A stretch of 48,396 nt of DNA, from assembly GCA_945905835.1 (NCBI GenBank), contig CAMDQJ010000014.1, positions 1 through 48,396 on the forward strand. The letters run 5' to 3'. The notes under the pieces are model-generated. The model was not told where the DNA came from, made no database searches, and saw only the letters and a list, made by a program, of their open reading frames with translations. Both the position numbers and the translations under genes were made by a program. This document shows, piece by piece, positions 9,775 to 17,997 of the stretch; positions within the stretch are counted from its first letter, which is position 1; each line of letters starts with the position of its first letter. Source of the stretch: Asaia bogorensis (lineage in GTDB: Bacteria; Pseudomonadota; Alphaproteobacteria; Reyranellales; Reyranellaceae).

Positions 9775-10169
9775 TGAGCCTCAGTTTTCAAACCGGGTTT
9801 TCGATTAACCGAGTCATTTGGATAACATCGGTGAAACCCGATGAGGAAGCCTTTGTAAAGGACATGCTCGATGAGCAAGTGTCCTTGGCAAAAATCCACC
9901 GCCAAGAAACTGCCGTTCAGAAGGTCAGTACTGTTCAGGAATTTTATGACTGTCTTGAGGTGATCCGAGAGCAGGTGGACAAGAAGTTGAAGCCGCTTAT
10001 CAACTTCGTGATTCATGGCAATGCATCGGAGGGACTGTTCATCACCGGCGAGAATGCATTTGCGCCGTGGCCCGAGGTTTTTGCCAATATTCGATCTATC
10101 AATATCGCCCTCAAGAACAATTTGTGTTACCTGTCGCAAACGCATATCGTCTTCCACGCCATCAAGTAA
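9774..10169 (+). CDS. Orphan protein of unknown function, possibly the N-terminal part of a CHAT-like protease
   Basis: The GTG start shares one base with the prfB stop (TAGTG), so translation is coupled. The 131-residue product opens INRVIWITSVKPDEEAFVKDML, has a helical middle, and then PLINFVIHGNASEGLFI with a histidine (H81) followed by glycine, and WPEVFANIRSINIALKNNL. The order 'hydrophobic strand-HG-Gly-Leu, Trp-x-Glu, then IN...NNL' resembles CHAT/caspase-like domains just before the catalytic cysteine strand. Here the protein ends 15 residues after NNL without a recognisable cysteine motif, so it may be truncated. The gene is visibly poorer in G+C than its neighbours (codons such as TTT, AAA, ATT, TAT), which suggests transfer. 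The CHAT assignment is a guess from pattern only. Confidence 0.6.
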   Translation: MSLSFQTGFSINRVIWITSVKPDEEAFVKDMLDEQVSLAKIHRQETAVQKVSTVQEFYDCLEVIREQVDKKLKPLINFVIHGNASEGLFITGENAFAPWPEVFANIRSINIALKNNLCYLSQTHIVFHAIK

Positions 10170-10243
10170 ACGAGGCTTGTTGAGGCGGTATGTGGTCACT
10201 CTTCCGATCATCGGATGTTTTACAATGAGCTACGGAGGTAATT

Positions 10244-10972
10244 ATGTGCACATGCAACGTCTGTAATTTATCTGGTTTGTCGCGACGCGGTATTTTCGCG
10301 GTAGGCGTAGGCGCTTTGGCGCTGACGGCAGCAGCTTGCGCTGACGGCAGCAGCGTCGGGAGCACGCGCCCAATCGAGCGGTCCGCCGAGACCCCGGATG
10401 CCGCTTTTGCCCGCCTGATGGAGGGCAATGCGCGCTACGTCTCCGGAAAGATGAATGAGCGCGACTTCTCCGCGGGGCGCGCCGCGCGCGCTCAGGGTCA
10501 AGCGCCGTTTGCCGCCATCCTGGGATGTGCGGATTCACGCGTGGCTCCCGAACTCGCGTTCGACCAGGGCCCTGGCGAATTGTTCATTGTCCGCGTCGCC
10601 GGTAATTTCGTGACGCCCGACGGGTTGGGCAGCCTCGAGTTTGGCGCCGCGGTACTGGGCACCAAGGTGATCATGGTGCTTGGCCATACGAGCTGTGGCG
10701 CGGTCAATGCGACGGTTGCGGCCGTTCAAAAAGGCAACAACCTGCCTGGCCGCATAGCGGGCCTGGTGACGGCCATGAAGCCCGGCATCGAGCCTGTCGT
10801 GAAGGCCGGTGGAACGGATCTGGAGCAGCGCTCCGTCGTAGCGAATGTGCAGGCCAATGTGCGCCGGCTGCAGACCGAGAAGCCGATCCTGGGAGACATG
10901 GTGGCCGCCGGTAAGCTCAAAGTGGTCGGCGCCTACTACGATTTGCCCACCGGCAAGGTTATCCCGGTCTAG
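10244..10972 (+). CDS. Beta-class carbonic anhydrase, exported
   Basis: It interconverts CO2 and bicarbonate. The start ATG at 10244 has a strong ribosome site (GGAGG, 7 bases upstream). The N-terminus contains SRRGIFAVGVGALALTAAAC, a twin-arginine signal whose end (TAAAC, C32) could also be a lipobox. The mature enzyme is therefore probably periplasmic or membrane-anchored, unlike most beta carbonic anhydrases. The zinc site is C95 (GCADSRV, with the D97/R99 dyad), H148 and C151 (LGHTSCGA). The 242-residue length fits one beta-CA domain plus signal. Upstream, TCCGAT-c-ATCGGA (10203-10215) sits just before a TACAAT (10221-10226) that could be a -10 box, so a regulator may act there. Confidence 0.9.
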   Translation: MCTCNVCNLSGLSRRGIFAVGVGALALTAAACADGSSVGSTRPIERSAETPDAAFARLMEGNARYVSGKMNERDFSAGRAARAQGQAPFAAILGCADSRVAPELAFDQGPGELFIVRVAGNFVTPDGLGSLEFGAAVLGTKVIMVLGHTSCGAVNATVAAVQKGNNLPGRIAGLVTAMKPGIEPVVKAGGTDLEQRSVVANVQANVRRLQTEKPILGDMVAAGKLKVVGAYYDLPTGKVIPV

Positions 10973-11118
10973 CCCATCTTATTCACGCCTATAGCCTGAT
11001 CTGGCGGGATGGGGCGTAATTTCGGGGAGCTATCGCCAAAAGTTGGTGACGGCCGGAAAGTCTGGTTGCGCCGGAGCAAAAATGCCTCGGCAGATAGCTG
11101 TACCTGCTCTGTTCGTCG

Positions 11119-12046
11119 TCAGAACATTGAAGCCGGCCACCCTGAAGGTCGAGGTGAGCGGCGGCCTGCCGTTCGGCACCACGGCTAAGGACGTGGCGCT
11201 GGCGATCGTCGGCCGGATCGGCACCGCGGGCGCCAACGGCCACATGATCGAGGATGGCGGCGACACCATCCGCGGCCTCGACATGGCGGGGCGGATGACG
11301 GTGAGCAACATGTCGGTCGAATGCGGCGCGCGGGCCGGCCTGATCGCGCCCGATCAGACGACGTTCGACTACGTCCGCGGCCGGGCGTTTGCGCCCAAGG
11401 GCCCCGCACTCGAGCAGGCCATCGAGTGGTGGCGCACGCTGCCGTCCGATCCGGGCGCGGTCTATGACCGCAGCGTCACGCTCCGCGCCTCGGAGATCGC
11501 GCCGATGGTCACCTGGGGCACCAATCCCGAAGCGGTCGTGCCGATCACCGGCAGCGTGCCCGATCCGGCAGGCGAACCGGATGAGGCAAGACGCGCGCAG
11601 CACCGCCGCATGCTCGACTATATGGGGCTCGTGCCCGGCCAGAAGATGACCGACCTTTCAGTCGACGTCGTCTTCATCGGCTCCTGCACCAACGGGCGCA
11701 TCGAGGATCTGCGCGCGGCGGCCGCGGTCGCCCGCGGCCGCAAGGTGGCGCCCGGCGTGCGGGTGCTGGTCGTGCCGGGCTCGGCGCTCGTGAAGCGGCA
11801 GGCGGAGGAGGAGGGGCTCGACCCATCCTGCGCGAGGCCGGCTTTGAATGGCGCGAGCCGGGCTGTTCCATGTGCCTCGGCATGAATCCCGACCAGCTCG
11901 CACCGGGCCAGCGCTGCGCCAGCACGTCGAACCGCAATTTAGAGGGCCGCCAGGGCCGGGGCGGGCGCACGCATCTGCTCTCGCCGGCGATGGCTGCGGC
12001 GGCGGCGGTGACCGGGCGGCTCACCGACGTGCGCGAATTGGGCTGA
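11119..12046 (+). pseudogene. Remnant of an aconitase/isopropylmalate isomerase large subunit (LeuC-like)
   Basis: Homology to LeuC begins near [17 protein letters not shown] and runs through [37 protein letters not shown] and IGSCTNGR. The first 150 or so residues of a normal 470-residue subunit are missing, with no decent start codon or ribosome site. At about 11823 the frame breaks: after EEEGLD the original frame reads PSCARP and stops at the TGA overlapping 11881. The sequence one frame over continues LeuC-like ([25 protein letters not shown] to VRELG) until the TGA at 12044. Loss of one base in GACCCATC explains this. The Fe-S cysteines of SCTNGR and CSMCLGM are still visible. The gene was active until fairly recently but is now dead. 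The 146 bases before it (10973-11118) hold nothing I recognise. Confidence 0.88.
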
Positions 12047-12048
12047 GG

Positions 12049-13215
12049 CTAAAGCTTCAACTCCGGCACGGCCATCCACCGCTGCTCGGCCACGCTGCGA
12101 TAGGCGAGGTCTGCGAGTTGTACCGCCTTGGCGCCTTCGACCAGCGTCGGCAGATAGGGCGCATCCTCGGCGACGTGGCGCAGGAACAGCTCCCAGCACT
12201 GGCGGAAGGGGTTGGCCTGCGGCGTGTCCTGTGACGTGTCCGGTACTTCCGTCCAATCTGCCATCAGGTCGACGCCGCCCGGCCGGGCGGCCTTGATGAA
12301 GGCTTCCGGCGTCTGCGCGGCCGACTGCGTGTAGCACTTGAACCGTCCGGCCACGGCCGAGCCCTGCGTGCCGTCGATCTGCACCACCATGGTGTCGTCG
12401 CGGCGCGGCCGCGCGGCCCAGCTGTTGTTGATCATGCCGACCGCGCCGCCCTGCATCTTCAGCAGCGCGTAGTTGGTGTCCTCAGCGTCGACGGTGTAGC
12501 GCTGGCCTTTTTCGTTGACGCGCTCGGGGATGGCCGTGGTCATCAGCGCGCAGACGCCGGTGACCGGCGCCACCAGCCGGTCGATCATGTAGCGCCAGTG
12601 CGCCATCATATCGAGCGCGAGGCCGCCGCCCTCGGCCTTCTTGTAGTTCCAGCTCGGGCGCTGGCAGTCCTGCCCCGGACCATCCCCTGTGCCGTCGAAG
12701 ATCCACGACCCGGCGTCGATCTTCACCGACAGGATGCGGCCGAAGAAGTTCGACTTGCTGGTGGCGAGCAGCCTAGCGTAGCCGGGCAGGAAGAGCTTGT
12801 CCTGGATGACGCCGTGCTTGAGGCCGGCGCGATCGGCCAGCCGCGCCAGTTCCATCGCTTCCTCGACCGTGGGCGCCGTCGGCTTCTCGATGTGGATGTG
12901 CTTGCCCGCGGCGATGGCCTGGCGGACGCGCTCGGGCCGGCCGCCGGTGGCGCTGCAATCCATGAAGATCTTGTGCGGAGCGGCGAAGGCTTCCGCGAGG
13001 CTGGTGGTCCAGCGCGGGTTGCCGTGGGCCGCGGCCAGGGCAGACAGCGTCCTGGCGTCACGGCCGACCAGCAGCAGTTCCGGGATCAGCCGGTCGCCGT
13101 TCTTGAGTTTCAGTCCGCCCTCGGCGGCGATGGCCAGAAGATTGCCCATGTGCTGGGTCGTGCCCATGCGGCCCGTGGCGCCGTTGATGATGACGCCGAT
13201 TTTGATGTCACTCAT
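12049..13215 (-). CDS. Gfo/Idh/MocA-family NAD(P)-dependent oxidoreductase
   Basis: This family oxidises or reduces sugars, inositols and related polyols. The 388-residue product has an N-terminal Rossmann fold (IGVIINGATGRMG, a variant of the usual GxGxxG) and the family's EKP motif in GKHIHIEKPTAPTVEEA. A C-terminal domain follows with DMMAHWRYMIDRLV, where the histidine likely sits at the catalytic site. It overlaps the lyase gene upstream by four bases (ATGA), so the two form one transcript. The substrate is unknown. Confidence 0.88.
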   Translation of the reverse strand: MSDIKIGVIINGATGRMGTTQHMGNLLAIAAEGGLKLKNGDRLIPELLLVGRDARTLSALAAAHGNPRWTTSLAEAFAAPHKIFMDCSATGGRPERVRQAIAAGKHIHIEKPTAPTVEEAMELARLADRAGLKHGVIQDKLFLPGYARLLATSKSNFFGRILSVKIDAGSWIFDGTGDGPGQDCQRPSWNYKKAEGGGLALDMMAHWRYMIDRLVAPVTGVCALMTTAIPERVNEKGQRYTVDAEDTNYALLKMQGGAVGMINNSWAARPRRDDTMVVQIDGTQGSAVAGRFKCYTQSAAQTPEAFIKAARPGGVDLMADWTEVPDTSQDTPQANPFRQCWELFLRHVAEDAPYLPTLVEGAKAVQLADLAYRSVAEQRWMAVPELKL

Positions 13216-14579
13216 ATCGCCAACTCCGCCGCTGCCGCCCGCGCACGGATAACGCCCTCGCGGGCCATGTCGGCGCAGAGGCCGGTATAGGCGGTCGGGT
13301 CCAAAAGCTTCTCGATCGCCTTCCTGTCCATATGGGCGGCGAGGCGCTTGTCGGCGGCCAGAAGGTCGGAGAACGACTTACCTTCGACGAAGGCGGCTTG
13401 TGCGGCGTCATAGACGACATCGTGCGCATGTTGGCGGCCGATGGCGGCGCCGAGGTCGAGCATCACGGCTTCGGCCATGATCAGCCCACCGCCGAGGTCG
13501 AGGTTGGCGCGCATGCGCTTGGGGTCGACGCTCAAGCCGCGCATGATTTCGGTCAGCCGGCTCAAAATATCGCCGGTGGCGATGCAGGCGCGGGACTCCG
13601 CGCTGTCCATCATCAGGCTGGTGGTGCGGTCGGCCTCGTGCTCGGTGGTCATGGCTTCGAGCGCCAGCGGCACCACGCCGCGCACCTCGGCCGCCGCGGC
13701 GATGATGTCCTGGCAGAGCTTGGGGTTGCGCTTCTGCGGCATGGTCGAGCTGCCGACGGTGCCGGGCGGCACCGGCTCCTCGACCTCGCCGAACTCGGTC
13801 TTCATCAGGGTGTAGATCTCGCGGCCGATCTTGCCGCAGGTCGCGGCCAGCAGGCCGAGGATGCAGATGTTCTCGGCGCGGTGGTCGCCCAGGGCGCGCG
13901 ACGGCACGGTCATCGAGCCGAAGCCGAGCAGGCGGCCGATGCCCTGCTGCACCGGCGGTCCCTGCGAGCCCAGCGACGCAAAGGTGCCGGCGCCGCCGCC
14001 CAGCATCGAGATGAAGAGGCGCGGGGCCACCTGGTGCAGGCGCTCGACATGGCGCAGCAGCTCGTCGATCCAGACCGCGACCTTGTAGCCGAAGGTGGCG
14101 GGCACGGCGTGCTGGCCGTGGGTGCGGCCGGCCATCGGCATGTCGGCGGTGCGTTCGGCGAGATCGGCCATGGCTGAAAGCACCTCGCCGATCTGGCGCA
14201 GGAAGATGGCGTGGGCCTGGCGCAGCACCAGCAGGTCGCCGGTCTGGGTGATGTTCTGCGTGGTGGCGCCCCAATGCACCCAGCCGCCATGCGGCTCGCC
14301 GACGATGCGGCCCAACTCCCAGACCAGTGGCACGATGGTGTGGCCGGTGCGGGCGAACCCTTCGTCGATGCGCGCGCGGTCCATCAGCTCGAGCTTTGCC
14401 TTGGCGGCGATGGCGTCGGCTGCTGCAGTTGGAATGATGCCGAGCTCGGCCTGGGCGCGGGCGAGGGCGGCCTCGACGTCGAGCCAGGCCTGCCACTTGT
14501 TCTCCTGGCGATAGAGGGCGCGGATGCCGGGGTCGGCGACGCGGGTCGCGGTCGGAAGAGTGTCGTTGTTGGCGGCCAT
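13212..14579 (-). CDS. Fumarase/aspartase-superfamily lyase, PcaB (3-carboxymuconate cycloisomerase) or PurB-like
   Basis: The 455-residue product carries the superfamily signature GSSTMPQKRNPKL, the conserved TGHT/GATTQNITQTGD elements, and AGRTHGQHAVPATFGYKVAVW. This set and the length resemble 3-carboxy-cis,cis-muconate cycloisomerases more than the housekeeping adenylosuccinate lyase, but the two cannot be separated safely by eye. Its company (dehydrogenase, amidohydrolase, flavoprotein, Bug receptor) suggests a catabolic role. The start at 14579 faces the amidohydrolase gene across a 128-base divergent region. Confidence 0.85.
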   Translation of the reverse strand: MAANNDTLPTATRVADPGIRALYRQENKWQAWLDVEAALARAQAELGIIPTAAADAIAAKAKLELMDRARIDEGFARTGHTIVPLVWELGRIVGEPHGGWVHWGATTQNITQTGDLLVLRQAHAIFLRQIGEVLSAMADLAERTADMPMAGRTHGQHAVPATFGYKVAVWIDELLRHVERLHQVAPRLFISMLGGGAGTFASLGSQGPPVQQGIGRLLGFGSMTVPSRALGDHRAENICILGLLAATCGKIGREIYTLMKTEFGEVEEPVPPGTVGSSTMPQKRNPKLCQDIIAAAAEVRGVVPLALEAMTTEHEADRTTSLMMDSAESRACIATGDILSRLTEIMRGLSVDPKRMRANLDLGGGLIMAEAVMLDLGAAIGRQHAHDVVYDAAQAAFVEGKSFSDLLAADKRLAAHMDRKAIEKLLDPTAYTGLCADMAREGVIRARAAAAELAI

Positions 14580-14707
14580 TGCCGGCGCTCCCTCTTGCGT
14601 GGACTTCTTGTCGCTAGGTTAGACCGGCGGGCGGCATCGAGGCGACTCCGGGATCGGGGCGTTGTAGGCTCGCCGCCGATCGACGCGGCAAACGGAGGGC
14701 TTTGCGA

Positions 14708-15784
14708 ATGTCTTTATCCCACATGGCTGGCGGCATCGCCTTTTGCGGCTGCTCGCTGATCGCGGCCCGGCACAGCCCGAGCGATCACGCGCAAGCTCAG
14801 GCCCAGCCCCGGGGGCAGCGGCGCGAGGTCTCGATTGCCGGCAAGCGCATCAAGACGGTCGATATCCACGCGCATTGCTGCGTGCCCAAGGCGATGGCGG
14901 TGATCAAGCATCCGCTCGAGGCGCCCGGCCTGCTGATGGATGACACCAGCACGCGCATCGCGGCGATGGACGCGCAAGGCATCGACGTCGAGGCGCTCAG
15001 CATCAATCCCTACTGGTACCGCGCCGGCCGCGACGAGGCGGCGGAGCTGATCAGGATCCAGAACGAGGCCCTGGTCGAGTTTTGCGCCGCCAAGCCCGAC
15101 CGCTTCGTGGCCTTCGCGACGGCGGCGCTGCAGCATCCCGAGCTTGCCGCCGAGCAGGTCGAGCATGCGGTGAAGAAGCTCGGCTTCCGCGGCATCGGCG
15201 TCGGCGGCAGCGTCGCCGGCCAGGAACTGGCCGATTCCAAGTTTCATCCCTTCTGGGCCAAGTGCGAGGAGCTGGGCGTGCTGGTCTTCATGCATCCGCT
15301 GGGCACGCGCGAGCTCGAGCCGAGCGGCCGGCTGGGCGGCAGCGGCCTTTTGACCAATACCATCGGCAATCCGCTGGAAACCACGATCGCGCTCACGCAC
15401 CTGATCTTCGAAGGCACGCTCGACCGCTTTCGCGGCTTGAAAATCTGCGCCTCGCATGGCGGCGGCTTCCTGCCGTCCTACGCCAACCGTTCCGATGCGG
15501 TGATCCGCACCTTCCCCAACCGCGTCGGCCCGCTGCCGAAGAAGAAACCGACGGCCTATCTGCGCGATGGCCAGCTGTTCTTCGACACCATCGTGTTCAC
15601 GCCGGAGGCGATGCGCCACCTGATCGCCGAAACCGCGTCCAGCCAGATCATGATGGGCACGGACTATCCCTTCCCGTGGACCAGCACCGAGGTCGACCTC
15701 GTGCTCAACACGCCGGGCCTCAGCGACGACGAGCGGGTCGCGATTTTGGGCGGCACCGCGGCGAAGCTGATGGGGATTTCATAG
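14708..15784 (+). CDS. Amidohydrolase-2 family protein (ACMSD-like decarboxylase/hydrolase)
   Basis: I start at the ATG at 14708, preceded by GGAGGG at a fitting distance (358 aa); a TTG two codons earlier is open. The metal site includes VDIHAHC (HxH), HPLGT, ICASHGGGF and the C-terminal aspartate in MMGTDYPFPW. This matches aminocarboxymuconate-semialdehyde decarboxylase-type TIM barrels, which decarboxylate or hydrolyse products of aromatic ring cleavage. The N-terminal GGIAFCGCSLI looks like a lipobox at first sight, but the segment is too polar for a sure signal peptide. Confidence 0.85.
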   Translation: MSLSHMAGGIAFCGCSLIAARHSPSDHAQAQAQPRGQRREVSIAGKRIKTVDIHAHCCVPKAMAVIKHPLEAPGLLMDDTSTRIAAMDAQGIDVEALSINPYWYRAGRDEAAELIRIQNEALVEFCAAKPDRFVAFATAALQHPELAAEQVEHAVKKLGFRGIGVGGSVAGQELADSKFHPFWAKCEELGVLVFMHPLGTRELEPSGRLGGSGLLTNTIGNPLETTIALTHLIFEGTLDRFRGLKICASHGGGFLPSYANRSDAVIRTFPNRVGPLPKKKPTAYLRDGQLFFDTIVFTPEAMRHLIAETASSQIMMGTDYPFPWTSTEVDLVLNTPGLSDDERVAILGGTAAKLMGIS

Positions 15785-15789
15785 CAGAG

Positions 15790-16962
15790 TCAGATATGCT
15801 GGATCTTGTTCTCGACGCCGATGATGCTGCGGCCGACCATCTCGACATGCGCCAGCATGGCCTGTAGGTGCTGGCTGGCGCTCATGGCGTCGCGGAAGCG
15901 GCGCTCGAACGGCCCTGAGTTCATGATGGCGATGGTGCCGGCGGCGCGGTAGCAGGCGATCGCCACGTCGGTCGCCTCGTTCATGCCGTGGGTCGCGGCC
16001 AGCCGCAGCCGCAGGCGCAAATCGACGTCGAGCTTGCCCACTGCGGCGGCCTCGTAGACCTCGCGCGCCGCCTCGTGCAGGAAGGCGCGGGCGGCCGAGA
16101 GCTTGGCTTCGAAGTGGCCGATCTCGCGCTGCACGGCGTTGTTCACGGCCATGGCATTGGGTGAGGCGCGGGAGTGCTTGGCGCGGGCGAGGTCGACATA
16201 GATTTCGAACAGCCGCCGCGCCAGACCGAGCGTTACGCCGCAGAAGCCGGTGGCGTAGAGCAGCGTCGACATGATGGTGGGGATCGGCCCGGTCTCGCGC
16301 CGCTCCTCCAGCGCGTCGCGCGCCGGCGCGCGGTCGTCGGGCACGAAGAGGTCGGTCACCGTGTAGGAATCGCTGCCGGTGCCGCGCAGACCGAGCACCT
16401 GCCAGTCGTCGATGATCCTGGCATCGGCGCGCAGGAAGACGAAGCTGCGGTCGTCGGGCTTGCCGTAGCGCATCAGCGGCGTGCCGTCGGGATTTTGCGT
16501 GGCGCTGTGGGCGCCGAGCCACCTCGTGTGGCGGCCGCCGCTGGCGAAGCTCCAGGTGCCGCTCAGACGATAGCCGCCGTCGACACGGACCGCCGTGCTC
16601 TTGTTGTGGCGCGCACCCCAGGCGAGGCCGGCGCGTGGATCGCCGAACACTTTTAGCGCCGATTCGCGCGGCATGGCGGCGGCGGAAGTGGCTGAAGAGA
16701 CGTTGGACTGGTTGATGAACCAGCCGGTGCTGGCATCGCCCCACGCCAGCGCCTCGGTGGTCTTGGCGAAATCGACGAGGTGGATCTCCTGGCCGCCGAG
16801 GTTTTTGGCCAGCAGCAGGCGCAGCATGTCATTTTCGACCAGGGCTTCGACGACTTCAGGCGTGAGCTCGCCCCGGCGGTCCATCTCGGCGCCGTGCTCG
16901 TCCAGCAATGATTGCAGGGCCCGGGCTCTTTCAGGGGCGGCCCGTTCCGGAGCGATTTTCAT
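15790..16962 (-). CDS. Acyl-CoA dehydrogenase-fold flavoprotein (flavin-dependent monooxygenase type)
   Basis: The 390-residue product follows the acyl-CoA dehydrogenase layout: a helical N-terminal domain, a central beta domain (GTWSFASGGRHTRW, VLGLRGTGSDSYTVTDLFVP) and a C-terminal four-helix domain. The WSFASG and LGLRGTGS motifs are typical of group D two-component monooxygenases (DszC/HsaA/HpaB relatives) as well as dehydrogenases. No catalytic glutamate can be fixed by eye. If it is a monooxygenase it needs reduced flavin from a partner reductase not seen here. It is divergent from the Bug gene and convergent with the amidohydrolase. Confidence 0.8.
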   Translation of the reverse strand: MKIAPERAAPERARALQSLLDEHGAEMDRRGELTPEVVEALVENDMLRLLLAKNLGGQEIHLVDFAKTTEALAWGDASTGWFINQSNVSSATSAAAMPRESALKVFGDPRAGLAWGARHNKSTAVRVDGGYRLSGTWSFASGGRHTRWLGAHSATQNPDGTPLMRYGKPDDRSFVFLRADARIIDDWQVLGLRGTGSDSYTVTDLFVPDDRAPARDALEERRETGPIPTIMSTLLYATGFCGVTLGLARRLFEIYVDLARAKHSRASPNAMAVNNAVQREIGHFEAKLSAARAFLHEAAREVYEAAAVGKLDVDLRLRLRLAATHGMNEATDVAIACYRAAGTIAIMNSGPFERRFRDAMSASQHLQAMLAHVEMVGRSIIGVENKIQHI

Positions 16963-17010
16963 CGCGGCAGTGTATGATCGAATGAATAAGACGCAAGGAG
17001 AGAACGCCCG

Positions 17011-17991
17011 ATGATCATGCGCACACTGTCACGCCGCGCCCTGTTGGCGACGTCGTTCGTTTCGATGGCTGGTGCTGCGCGTTCGCAGGGCGGCTATCCC
17101 GATCGCCCCGTGCGCTTCATCGTGCCGTCGGCGCCGGGCGGGCCGACCGATGTGATGGCGCGCATGCTGTCGCCGGGGCTGAACGCGAAGCTCGGACAGC
17201 CGATGCTGATCGTCAACCGCCCCGGAGCGGGTGGCAATATCGGCGTCGTGCAGGTCGCGAAGTCGCCGGCCGACGGCTACACGCTGTTGATCGCCTCGAC
17301 CGGCTTTGCCGTCAATGCCAGCCTCTATCGCGAGCCGGGCTACGACCCGTTTCGCGACTTCCTGCCGATCACCGAGCTCGGCTCCTCGCCCAACGTCATC
17401 CTCGTGCATCCATCGTCGGGCATCACGACGGTCACCCAGCTCGTCGCCATGGCCAAGCGCGAGAAGGCCAAGCTCAACATCATCAACCCGGGGCAGGGCT
17501 CGACGCCGCATCTGACGGCCGAGTTGCTGCAGCTGCGCGGCGGCATCGGCGTCGAGAACATTCCCTACAACGGCGCGGGCCCGGCCATTGCGGCGCTGGT
17601 GGCCAACACGACTCCTGTCGGAATCACGGCCCTGCCGCCCGCGCATCCGCACATCAAGTCGGGCGCCTTGCGGGCGATCGCGGTCACCGGCGAGAAGCGC
17701 TGGTTCGACCTGCCTGACGTGCCGACCATGCAGGAGGCGGGCTTTCCCGACCTTGTGTCGGAGACCTTCCAGGGCATGTACGCGCCGGTTGGCACGCCGC
17801 CTGCCATCGTGCAGCGCGTGGCGGCCGATACGCTGGCCGTGCTCGGCGATCAGGCGGTGGCCGAGAAGCTGCGCGCCGTCGGCTTCGACGTCACGCGCGC
17901 GCGCGGCCCCCAAGGACTGGCGGAACGCGTGGCCAGGGAAGTGCCGATGTGGCGCGACGTCATCGTCCAGTCGCGCATCGAGTTGCAGTGA
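17011..17991 (+). CDS. Tripartite tricarboxylate transporter receptor (Bug/TctC family)
   Basis: This is a periplasmic solute-binding protein, complete at 326 residues. The signal peptide MRTLSRRALLATSFVSMAGAARS is Tat-like. Family motifs follow: YPDRPVRFIVPSAPGGPTDV, VNRPGAGGNIG, EPGYDPFRDFLPITELGSSP, IPYNGAGPAIAALVANTTPVG and LPDVPTMQEAGFPDL. AAGGAGAG eight bases upstream supports the ATG at 17011. No TctA/TctB membrane subunits are nearby, which is common for this expanded family; it may deliver ligand to a transporter encoded elsewhere. The ligand is probably a carboxylate related to the surrounding catabolic genes. Confidence 0.93.
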   Translation: MIMRTLSRRALLATSFVSMAGAARSQGGYPDRPVRFIVPSAPGGPTDVMARMLSPGLNAKLGQPMLIVNRPGAGGNIGVVQVAKSPADGYTLLIASTGFAVNASLYREPGYDPFRDFLPITELGSSPNVILVHPSSGITTVTQLVAMAKREKAKLNIINPGQGSTPHLTAELLQLRGGIGVENIPYNGAGPAIAALVANTTPVGITALPPAHPHIKSGALRAIAVTGEKRWFDLPDVPTMQEAGFPDLVSETFQGMYAPVGTPPAIVQRVAADTLAVLGDQAVAEKLRAVGFDVTRARGPQGLAERVAREVPMWRDVIVQSRIELQ

Positions 17992-17997
17992 AGGTCG

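Noticed and set aside
14708..14790. Lipoprotein signal in the ACMSD-like amidohydrolase (GGIAFCGCSL)
   Set aside because: The hydrophobic stretch is too short and has no positive N-terminal residues; the cysteines more likely belong to a cytosolic N-terminus.
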